Source: CALCHX01 sp035761165
GTDB taxonomy: Bacteria; Gemmatimonadota; Gemmatimonadetes; Gemmatimonadales; Gemmatimonadaceae
DNA: 11,183 nt
NCBI GenBank assembly: GCA_035761165.1
Contig: DASTRO010000008.1
Span: forward strand, 1 to 11,183
Direction of reading: 5' to 3'
A model generated the notes under the pieces. The model was not told where the DNA came from, searched no databases, and worked only from the letters and a program-made list of their open reading frames with translations. The first letter of the stretch is position 1, and the number at the start of each line of letters is the position of its first letter. Below, piece by piece: positions 5,521 to 11,150 of this stretch. The translations under genes and the position numbers were made by a program.

Positions 5521-7112
5521 TACTTCCCGATACAGAACGTCGCGAACACCCGCCCCAGCACCTCCTCGACGTCCACCACGCCGATGAGGTCCTCCAGCGC
5601 GCCGATGGCCGCGCGAAGGTGCACGGCGGCCACCGGCGCGGGGAGCTCGCCACCGCGCCAGGCGTCGAGGAAGGCGTCCACCTCGTCCCGCGCCTCGCCG
5701 AGGGCGCGCAGGTGGCGGGCGCGGGTGACCAGTGGCACGTCGGCCGCGGGCGGCGGCTGACGCTCGGCCAGGGTGCATTGCACGGCCTCGAGCAGCTCGC
5801 GGAGCCCGCGGCCGGTCTCGGCGCTGACCTCGAGGAGCGAAACGGGTACGCCAGGCGTGGATTCGGTGCCGGCCACGGCGGCCAGCGGCGCGATCATGTC
5901 GGTCGGGGGGGGGCCCCCGCGCCGCGATGCGTCCCGCCGCCCTTCTCGACGCTCTCCGCTCGCCGCTCGCCGCTCGCCGCTCGCCGCCTCCCTCGTCGCG
6001 GATCCGCCCTCCACTCCACCGCGGCCCGTCGTCGCGCCCCCGTCCCTCTCGCCGCTCGTCGTTCGTCGCTCGCCGCTCGACCCGTCCCGCTTCGTCCACA
6101 CCCCCAGCACCGGCGCCCGCGTCAGCGTCCCGACGCGCGCCGCCGTCGCCGCGACGTCGGTCGGCGTCTCGCCGCAGGCCAGCACCACCGCGGCACGACC
6201 GAGCCATCGCTCGCTCACCTCGATCCCCAGCCGCTCCACGACGTCCGCGGCCGAGCGCAGCCCCGCCGTGTCCACCAGGCGCAGCGGCCAGGGACGGGTG
6301 TCGAGCATCGCGTCTATTGCATCCCGGGTCGTCCCCGCGAGCTCCGTGACGATCGCCCGCTGCTCGCCGAGCAACGCGTTGAAGAGGGAGCTCTTGCCGG
6401 CGTTGGGCGCGCCGGCGATGACGACCACCGCGCCGTCGCGTACCAGCGCCCCGGCCGGCGCGGTGGCGAGGAGGGCGTCGAGCCGCGCCCGCACCTCCGC
6501 GGCCGCCACCGCCACCCGCTCGCGCGCCAGCGGGCCGGCGTCCTCCTCGGGGAAGTCGATGTCGTAGGCGAGCAGCGCCTCCACGTCCAGCAAGGCGGCG
6601 CGCAGCGCCGTCACGCGCCGCGACAGACCGCCGTCCAGCTGCGCCAGCGCCGCCTCGCGCATCGCCCCGCTCGGCGCGTCGATGAGGTCGCCTACCGCCT
6701 CGGCCTGGACGAGGTCGAGCCGGCCGTTGAGCACCGCGCGCCGCGTGAACTCCCCCGGCTCCGCCGGCCGCGCCCCGACGGCGACGAGCGCCGCCAGCAC
6801 CGCCGTGGGCACGGCGTGGCCGCCGTGCGTCGCGATCTCGACGACATCCTCCCCGGTGTACGAGGCCGGCCCCGGGAAGGCGGTGACGAGGGCGCGGTCG
6901 AGCAGCGCGCCCCCCGGCCCATCGTGCACCGCGCACAGCGTGGCCCGCCGTGGCGCGAGCGGCCAGGGATGCACGAGGCGGCCGGCGACGGCGAAGGCGT
7001 CCGCGCCGCTCAGCCGGACCAGGGCGACGGCCGAGCGGCCGGGCGCGGTGGCGAGGGCGGCGATGGAGTCGGTGGCGAAGGGGGTGCGGAGGTGCGCGCC
7101 GGTCTGCGGCAT
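5520..7112 (-). CDS. mnmE: tRNA uridine-5-carboxymethylaminomethyl(34) synthesis GTPase MnmE with an in-frame repeat insertion
   Basis: MnmE, with MnmG, installs the cmnm5/nm5 group at wobble U34 of tRNAs. From ATG 7112 the protein has 530 residues; the family is usually about 450-460. The N-terminal folate-binding domain starts DSIAALATAPGRSAVALVRLSG. The G domain has the P-loop GAPNAGKSS (234-242), GTTRDAID, DTAGLR and the G4 motif TKRD (340-343). The C-terminus is FCIGK, with the catalytic Cys of the CxGK motif. Between TKRD and the G5 motif VSAETG (S430) there are 86 residues; E. coli MnmE has about 20. The extra 65-80 residues are encoded by a repeat element (5845-6083) and are Arg/Gly/Ser-rich low complexity. 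All catalytic motifs remain intact and in frame, so the protein is probably functional. The frame is open upstream to 7304, but that extension is another repeat copy. No Shine-Dalgarno precedes the ATG. Confidence 0.94.
   Translation of the reverse strand: MPQTGAHLRTPFATDSIAALATAPGRSAVALVRLSGADAFAVAGRLVHPWPLAPRRATLCAVHDGPGGALLDRALVTAFPGPASYTGEDVVEIATHGGHAVPTAVLAALVAVGARPAEPGEFTRRAVLNGRLDLVQAEAVGDLIDAPSGAMREAALAQLDGGLSRRVTALRAALLDVEALLAYDIDFPEEDAGPLARERVAVAAAEVRARLDALLATAPAGALVRDGAVVVIAGAPNAGKSSLFNALLGEQRAIVTELAGTTRDAIDAMLDTRPWPLRLVDTAGLRSAADVVERLGIEVSERWLGRAAVVLACGETPTDVAATAARVGTLTRAPVLGVWTKRDGSSGERRTTSGERDGGATTGRGGVEGGSATREAASGERRAASGERREGRRDASRRGGPPPTDMIAPLAAVAGTESTPGVPVSLLEVSAETGRGLRELLEAVQCTLAERQPPPAADVPLVTRARHLRALGEARDEVDAFLDAWRGGELPAPVAAVHLRAAIGALEDLIGVVDVEEVLGRVFATFCIGK
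5845..6083 (-). repeat. Compound repeat element, copy B, inserted in frame in mnmE
   Basis: Read on the minus strand: a first heptamer array (6053-6080, CGCTCG-type units), the GGATCCGCG block (5997-6035), a second array of GCGAGCG heptamers (5950-5984), the GGGGGCCCCCCCCC block (5887-5944) and a tail (5845-5886) including GTGGCCGGCACCGA (5863-5876) and GGCGTACC. Each block has a counterpart in copies A, C or D. It encodes residues from about 344 to about 422 of MnmE, including GGPPPTDMIAPLAAVAGTES, without stop or frameshift. Confidence 0.85.
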
Positions 7113-7240
7113 TTCGGTGCCGGCCACCGGCGCATCGGTAGGTATCGTGTGATTCGGGGGGGGGCCCCCGACGCGCGCTCGATCCGGGCGCATCACTCCT
7201 CGCTCCCCGCTCGACGCTGCTCGACGCTCCCCGACGCCCG
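7113..7240 (-). repeat. Compound repeat element, copy C (5' of mnmE)
   Basis: On the minus strand GAGCGTC/GAGCAGC heptamers (about 7200-7232) precede GGATCGAGCGCGCG, a GGGGGCCCCCCCCC block (7155-7168), GAATCACACGAT and the tail GTGGCCGGCACCGA, whose last bases touch the mnmE ATG (7110-7112). The 14-base tail (7114-7127) is identical to that of copy B (5863-5876). The frame into mnmE is open and reads GGPPPNHTI. With a few more heptamers at 7315-7334 this fills the 219-base gap between mnmE and the MBL gene. Confidence 0.8.
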
Positions 7241-7331
7241 ACACTCTCCAGCCCCACCGCCGAGCGTCCGGGTCGAGCGACGAGGAGCCCTGACCGCCGT
7301 CCACGCGCTCTGACCGCTCATCGCTGGCCGC

Positions 7332-8111
7332 TCACCCCTTCTGCACCACCATCGTCTCCCCCGGCTCCAGGATCCGCACGTCGGCCCGCCGCGGGTGCGT
7401 GCCGAGCATCCCGCGCAGCCGCTCGATGGCGTCGAAGGCCGTGGAGGTCACGTGGTTGAAGGTGCCCCAGTGGTACGGGATCAGGTAGCGCGCGCCGAGC
7501 CGCTCGAAGAGCGTGAGCGCATCGGCGCTCGTCAGGTGGCCGCGGCGGAAGCCCGGCTTCCACCAGGGGGCGTGGCCGATCGGGAGGAGCGCCACGTCGA
7601 GCACGCGCCCGTGCGCCGCGCACCGCGCCTCGGCCAGGCGGTGCGTGTCCGGCGTGAGCGCGGTGTCGCCGGCGAAGAAGGTGGTGAATTCCGGGCTCTC
7701 GAGCAGGTACATGTTGGCGGCGCTGCGCCAGCGGTCCACGCCGTAGCGGCTGCCGACGTGCCGCGCCGCCGCCGCGTGCACGGTGATGTCGCCCACCGTG
7801 GCGCTCTCCCCGGCCGGCAGCGGGACGGCGTGGCCGTAGCCGCTCTTCTGCAGCCAGCGAGCGATGGGCGGCGGGGCGAAGAGCGGCACGTCGCGCGGCA
7901 GCCGGTCGAGCGAGGCGAAGGAGAGGTGGTCGGCGTGCGCGTGCGTGAGGAGCAGCGCGTCGAGCGGCGGCAGCGCGTCGAGCGCGATCCCGGGCTCGCT
8001 GACGCGCGGCAGGAAGCGCCCCAGCGTGGCGTCGAAGTTCGGGTCGGTCAGGATCCGCCGGCCGGCGACCTCGAGGAGCAGCGTGGCGTGCCCGACGTAG
8101 GTGATGCGCAT
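7332..8111 (-). CDS. MBL-fold metal-dependent hydrolase (UlaG / NAPE-PLD-like)
   Basis: 259 residues from ATG 8109-8111 (MRITYVGHATLLLEVAGRRILTDP). The metallo-beta-lactamase signature THAHADH gives H57, H59, D61 and H62; further ligands are H118 (AARHVGS), D149 (FFAGDT) and H214 (PYHWGTF). The opening GHAT.LLE..G..ILTDP and LLPIGH.PWW resemble the branch of the superfamily that includes NAPE-phospholipase D and UlaG-like lactonases; the substrate cannot be told from sequence. No signal peptide is seen, so it is likely cytosolic. It lies 120 bases downstream of yidC and 219 bases upstream of mnmE on the same strand, in the place where many genomes have the RNA-binding gene jag/khpB. A heptamer hairpin separates it from yidC, and no Shine-Dalgarno precedes its ATG. 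Confidence 0.88.
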   Translation of the reverse strand: MRITYVGHATLLLEVAGRRILTDPNFDATLGRFLPRVSEPGIALDALPPLDALLLTHAHADHLSFASLDRLPRDVPLFAPPPIARWLQKSGYGHAVPLPAGESATVGDITVHAAAARHVGSRYGVDRWRSAANMYLLESPEFTTFFAGDTALTPDTHRLAEARCAAHGRVLDVALLPIGHAPWWKPGFRRGHLTSADALTLFERLGARYLIPYHWGTFNHVTSTAFDAIERLRGMLGTHPRRADVRILEPGETMVVQKG

Positions 8112-8114
8112 CGG

Positions 8115-8226
8115 TCGAAGGGACCAGGGACCAGGGACCAGAAAGCAGGGACCAGGGAAGAGGGAAGAGGGAAGAGGGAGCGGGAGCCTCCCGAGGGCGT
8201 TCCTGGTCCCCGGTCCCTGGTCCCTA
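8115..8226. terminator. Heptamer-repeat hairpin IV between yidC and the MBL gene
   Basis: GGGACCAGGGACC (8120-8132, the start of three tandem GGGACCA units) is complementary to GGTCCCTGGTCCC (8212-8224). Inside are three GGGAAGA heptamers (about 8156-8178) and the family core GGGAGCCTCCCGAGGGCGTTCC. It follows the yidC stop (8232) by a few bases in the minus direction, so it may end or attenuate the rpmH-yidC transcript. It also lies immediately 5' of the MBL start. Confidence 0.6.
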
Positions 8227-8231
8227 TCTCG

Positions 8232-10049
8232 TCATGCCCGTTTCCGCGCCGCTTTCGGCGGCGGTGCCGGCCGCTGTGGCGCGCCCTGCACCACCGGGCC
8301 CGGCGTGGCCTTCTTGCGCTCGTGGGCGATGATCCACTGCTGCGGGATCGAGGCCAGGTTCTGCACCGCGTAGTAGAGGTTCAGCCCCGAGGCCATGCGC
8401 GCGAAGAGCACCGTGAAGGTCAGCGGCATCGCGTAGGCCATCAGCTTCGTCTGCGGGTTCGGCGGCGCGGCGCGCATGCCGATCCACGAGACCACGAACA
8501 TCGTCACGCCCATCGCGATCGGCGTGATGTAGTACGGGTCGTAGAGCGAGAGGTCGGGGAGCCAGAGGAAGGAGACGCCGCGGAACTCGATCGTGTTCTG
8601 GAAGACGAAGAAGAGCGCGAAGAGGATCGGCATCGGCAGCAGCATCGGCAGGCAGCCGGCGATCGGGCTGAGCGGGCTCATCCCGTGCGCCTTGTAGACC
8701 TTCATGATCTCTTCCTGCTGCTTCTGCATGTCGCTCGGGTACTTCTTGCGCGCCGCCTCCATCTCCGGCTGCAGCCGCTGCATCTTGATCTGGCTGCGCA
8801 TCGCGCTCTGGTTCAGCGGCCACATGGCCAGCCGCACGACGATCCCGAAGATGACGAGCACCCAGCCGTAGTTGAGGTGCGTCGTGTCCTTCATCCAGAG
8901 CAGGATGCGCATGACGATCGTCGCGAACGGCTGCACGACGCCGTTGAGCCAGCCGCCGTACGGGTTCACGTTCTCGAAGTCGCGCCCCATGGCGAGCAGC
9001 CGGCGCCACTCCTGCGGGCCGGCGTAGATCGTGAAGCCGATCGTGCCGTCCCCGCCGACGGGGAGCACCAGGCTGCCGGCCGCGTTCGACGCCGCCTTCC
9101 CCGTACGCGGGCCGCCGGTGACGTGCAGCTCGGCGAAGGGCATCCCCTGCTCCGGCGCGAGGACGCCGAAGAGGAAGTACTTGTTCTTCAGCACCGCCCA
9201 GCTCAGCGGCCCCTCGGCCAGCCGCGACTCCCCCGGGTCGAGCTTGCGGAAGGCGATGCTGTTGGCGTCGTCGCGGACGGGCTTGTAGGCGTAGGCGAGG
9301 TGGTTCTGGTCGTCGCCGACGTCCGCCTCGGAGGAGCGCACGCCGCTGGCGAAGTCGAGCAGCAGGTAGCTGCCGGCCGGGGCGCCCTGCACGGCGCCCT
9401 GCACGCGCACCTGGTAGCTGTCCGGCACGAACGAGTAGGCGATGCGCAGCTGCACGCCGTCGGTCGTTCCCTCGTAGACGACGGGCGCGATCCCCCCGGC
9501 CGGCGCCGCACCGCGGCTGACCGAGAAGGGCACGTCGTGCAGCGAGATGGTGTCGCGGTGCACGATCAGGCTGTCGGCCACCTGGACGGTGTCCACGGGC
9601 ACCACCAGGCGATAGCGCAGCAGCGGATCCCCGGCGCGCGCCAGCTCCACCGGCGCGTCGCGATCGTCCGGCCGGAGCGACTCGAACTGCCGCAGCTCGG
9701 CCCCCACCGGGGCGGCGCCGATGCTGCTGAACCGGTAGGTGGCCATCGGCGTCGTCACCGTCGTCGTCTCGGGGGCCACGGCGGGAATCGCGGCCGCGCC
9801 CGACGCAGCCGCCGCGGCCGCGGTCGAATCCGCCGCGCCGATGCGGGGCGTGTTCGTCGGCGCCGCCGTCGCCGGGGCCGACGCGGTGGCAGCGGCCGAG
9901 CGGCGGGCGCTGTCGGCGCGCGCGTCGGCCATGGCCGTGCTGTCGGCCGTCGCCCTCGTGGGCACCGGGCGGGCGCCGGGGATGAGCAACGGCACGCCGA
10001 CGATCACGGCGGCCGTCAGCACGAGGGCGAGGAAGAATCGCTTGTCCAT
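8232..10049 (-). CDS. yidC: Membrane protein insertase YidC (Gram-negative long form)
   Basis: 605 residues. YidC inserts and folds inner-membrane proteins alone or with SecYEG. It begins MDKRFFLALVLTAAVIVGVPLLI, the canonical first membrane segment, followed by an unusually Ala/Thr/Pro-rich linker (about 25-95) and the periplasmic P1 beta-domain to about residue 350. The conserved core starts near NPYGGWLNGVVQPFATIVMRILLWM. It includes VVRLAMWPLNQSAMRSQIKM (hydrophilic-groove Arg R406), the cytoplasmic coiled coil LQPEMEAARKKYPSDMQKQQ, and membrane segments around GCLPMLLPMPILFALFFVF, ITPIAMGVTMFVVSWIGM and YAMPLTFTVLFARMASGLNLYY. The basic tail ends KAARKRA. The start at 10049 is set by the MDKR motif; the frame is open upstream through repeat copy D and antisense of yidD. 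No Shine-Dalgarno is present. Confidence 0.96.
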   Translation of the reverse strand: MDKRFFLALVLTAAVIVGVPLLIPGARPVPTRATADSTAMADARADSARRSAAATASAPATAAPTNTPRIGAADSTAAAAAASGAAAIPAVAPETTTVTTPMATYRFSSIGAAPVGAELRQFESLRPDDRDAPVELARAGDPLLRYRLVVPVDTVQVADSLIVHRDTISLHDVPFSVSRGAAPAGGIAPVVYEGTTDGVQLRIAYSFVPDSYQVRVQGAVQGAPAGSYLLLDFASGVRSSEADVGDDQNHLAYAYKPVRDDANSIAFRKLDPGESRLAEGPLSWAVLKNKYFLFGVLAPEQGMPFAELHVTGGPRTGKAASNAAGSLVLPVGGDGTIGFTIYAGPQEWRRLLAMGRDFENVNPYGGWLNGVVQPFATIVMRILLWMKDTTHLNYGWVLVIFGIVVRLAMWPLNQSAMRSQIKMQRLQPEMEAARKKYPSDMQKQQEEIMKVYKAHGMSPLSPIAGCLPMLLPMPILFALFFVFQNTIEFRGVSFLWLPDLSLYDPYYITPIAMGVTMFVVSWIGMRAAPPNPQTKLMAYAMPLTFTVLFARMASGLNLYYAVQNLASIPQQWIIAHERKKATPGPVVQGAPQRPAPPPKAARKRA

Positions 10050-10086
10050 CGAGGAGCGCGGGAAAGAAGGAACGAGGGAAGAGAGT

Positions 10087-10175
10087 GGTACGCCCAGCGT
10101 CGTCAGGGTGACGCGCGCGGGGCGGGGCGGGGCGATCCTGTCGTTCGGGGGGGCCCCCCGCGCCCCTCTCTCCTC
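10087..10175 (-). repeat. Compound repeat element, copy D (between yidD and yidC)
   Basis: On the minus strand a GGGGCGCGGGGGGCCCCCCC block is followed by GAACGACAGGATCGCCCC and a tail that includes ACGCTGGGCGTACC. The first part matches copies A-C; the ACGC..GGCGTACC end matches the end of copy B in mnmE. The heptamer array is missing, so this is a shortened copy. The frame leading into yidC is open and reads APPNDRIAPPRPA. It occupies most of the 134-base gap between yidD and yidC. Confidence 0.75.
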
Positions 10176-10183
10176 CGTGGAAT

Positions 10184-10486
10184 CTAAGGCACCGGATCGT
10201 AGCCGCCGGGCCGGAAGGGGTGGCAGCGCGCGATCCGCCGCGCCGCCATCCACCCGCCCCGCAGCGCCCCGTAGCGCGACACCGCCTCGTACGCGTAGGC
10301 CGAGCAGCTGGGGATGTAGCGGCAGGAGGCGGGGAGCATCGGCGAGAGCACCAGCTGGTAGCCGCGGATGAGCAGCAGCACCCCGAGGCGGGGGACCAGC
10401 GCGGCGAGGCGCAGCACCCGCCGCACCGTCCGCCGCACCGTCCCCTCGGGTCCCTGGTCCCTGATCCCTGGTCCCTGGTCCATCAC
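10184..10486 (-). CDS. yidD: Membrane protein insertion efficiency factor YidD
   Basis: Small membrane-associated protein that assists YidC-dependent insertion. The conserved body LLLIRGYQLVLSPMLPASCR, YIPSCSAYAYEAVSRYGALR and RRIARCHPFRPGGYDPVP carries the family's three cysteines and the CHP..PGG.DPVP signature. GTG 10486 or ATG 10483 overlaps the rnpA stop (GTGATGG contains TGA), suggesting translational coupling. With that start the first 15 residues (MMDQGPGIRDQGPEG) are encoded by GGGACCA-type heptamers and have no counterpart in the family. GTG at 10436-10438, inside a 2 x 12-base tandem repeat (10419-10442), would give a more normal length of about 84 residues. The choice of start is open; the identity is not. 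Confidence 0.93.
   Translation of the reverse strand: MMDQGPGIRDQGPEGTVRRTVRRVLRLAALVPRLGVLLLIRGYQLVLSPMLPASCRYIPSCSAYAYEAVSRYGALRGGWMAARRIARCHPFRPGGYDPVP
10448..10482. repeat. GGGACCA heptamer array at the 5' end of yidD
   Basis: On the minus strand about five tandem units read GGACCAG/GGATCAG-like heptamers directly after the yidD ATG, followed by CCCGAGGGGAC, which resembles the loop core of the 3'-end hairpins. It looks like half of such a hairpin element (one arm plus core) that lies inside a coding frame. Confidence 0.65.
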
Positions 10487-10815
10487 GCCCTCTCCGTCTG
10501 CTCCGACCGCCCCGGCAGCCCACCCCGAGCCAGCTGGCGGGTGGCGCGCTCCACCTCGGCCGCGAGCTGCGCGAAGCTGGCCCCGTAGGCCGGCGGGAAG
10601 GCGCGAACGACGACGTCGGCTGGGGGTGCGCCGGCGAGTGCCGGAAGGAGGCGCAGCCGGACGAGCTCGCGGAGCCGCCGCTTGAGCCGGTTGCGGGCGA
10701 CGGCGGTCCGCTTGTGCCGGGGCACGATCACCCCGGCCCGGGAATATGCCAGAGGGGAAGCGAGAGCCCGAACCTCGAGCAATCCGGTTCGGATCCGCTT
10801 CCCCTCCCGACGCAC
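10483..10815 (-). CDS. rnpA: Ribonuclease P protein component
   Basis: Protein subunit of RNase P, which matures tRNA 5' ends. The RNR signature KRTAVARNRLKRRLRELVRL and the preceding SRAGVIVPRH are clear. GTG 10815 is the first canonical start in frame and gives 110 residues beginning VRREGKRIRTG. However, the reading frame upstream encodes HRFPRSRRLTRAADLQA, which is the conserved RnpA N-terminus, and it contains no ATG, GTG or TTG back to an in-frame stop within rpmH. The true start is therefore probably non-canonical (for example CTG at 10840-10842, giving 119 residues), or a base is wrong in the sequence. The gene starts at or near the rpmH stop (10871) and its own stop overlaps yidD. 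Confidence 0.9.
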   Translation of the reverse strand: MRREGKRIRTGLLEVRALASPLAYSRAGVIVPRHKRTAVARNRLKRRLRELVRLRLLPALAGAPPADVVVRAFPPAYGASFAQLAAEVERATRQLARGGLPGRSEQTERA

Positions 10816-10870
10816 CGCCTGCAGGTCGGCCGCTCGCGTCAGCCGGCGGCTGCGCGGGAAGCGGTGCGAC

Positions 10871-11038
10871 TCAGGCGCCGGCGGCGTACTTGGACGGCAG
10901 CTGGACGGTCAGGCGCTTGCGCCCCTTCTTGCGGCGCCGGCTGAGAACTGCGCGCCCCCAGCGGGTGGACATGCGCTCGCGGAACCCGTGCGTGCGGATG
11001 CGGCGCTTGTTGCGGGGGCGATAGGTGGGCTTGCCCAT
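10871..11038 (-). CDS. rpmH: 50S ribosomal protein L34
   Basis: 55 residues: MGKPTYRPRNKRRIRTHGFR, then the signature RERMSTRWGRAVLSRRRKKG and KRLTVQLPSKYAAGA. Most L34 proteins are 44-47 residues; this one has a C-terminal tail of about 8-10 residues (LTVQLPSKYAAGA) after the usual RKRL end. It is a basic rRNA-binding protein of the large subunit. GGAG at 11044-11047 sits 5 bases before the ATG, the best ribosome binding site in the window. It is the first gene of the minus-strand cluster and has a good promoter upstream. Confidence 0.97.
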   Translation of the reverse strand: MGKPTYRPRNKRRIRTHGFRERMSTRWGRAVLSRRRKKGRKRLTVQLPSKYAAGA

Positions 11039-11043
11039 GAATG

Positions 11044-11047
11044 CTCC
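11044..11047 (-). promoter_or_regulatory. Ribosome binding site of rpmH
   Basis: GGAG on the minus strand, 5 bases before the ATG. It is worth noting because upp, mnmE, yidC, the MBL gene and the DUF4177-like gene have no recognisable Shine-Dalgarno. Confidence 0.6.
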
Positions 11048-11085
11048 AGAAGCTTGAACTCGAGGTGCTGCGGCACAGACGAGGA

Positions 11086-11114
11086 AAAGTAGGGAGAGCG
11101 TTGTCGGATATCAA
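11086..11114 (-). promoter_or_regulatory. Promoter of the rpmH-rnpA-yidD-yidC cluster
   Basis: On the minus strand TTGATA (11109-11114) and TACTTT (11086-11091) are separated by exactly 17 bases, in one of the few AT-richer stretches of the window. Transcription would start near 11079, giving a leader of about 40 bases. It is the best promoter match seen here. Confidence 0.55.
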
Positions 11115-11150
11115 GATGAGCGATCAGCGCTGAGCGCTCAGCGATCAGCG
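11115..11150. repeat. Heptamer palindrome upstream of the rpmH promoter
   Basis: GCGATCA, GCGCTGA, GCGCTCA and GCGATCA follow one another as 7-bp units. Their centre is a perfect 16-bp palindrome, CGCTGAGCGCTCAGCG (11128-11143). It lies directly upstream of the -35 box. It could be a 3'-end hairpin of a gene beyond the window or an operator; nothing here distinguishes the two. ACTGGCCAGT (11163-11172) is a second short palindrome at the window edge. Confidence 0.55.

Noticed and set aside
3563..5653. Long minus-strand open frame opposite the S8 protease
   Set aside because: Gly/Ala/Val/Arg-rich composition with no domain, fully antisense to a protease with an intact triad.
5368..7257. Alternative minus-strand frame overlapping mnmE
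   Set aside because: It is a shifted-frame shadow of mnmE rich in Arg/Gly/Ala with no family match.
7395..10187. Very long open frame on the plus strand across the MBL gene and yidC (about 930 codons)
   Set aside because: It is antisense to two clearly identified genes, and its product is His/Arg/Glu-rich low complexity without any domain; such frames are expected in GC-rich DNA.
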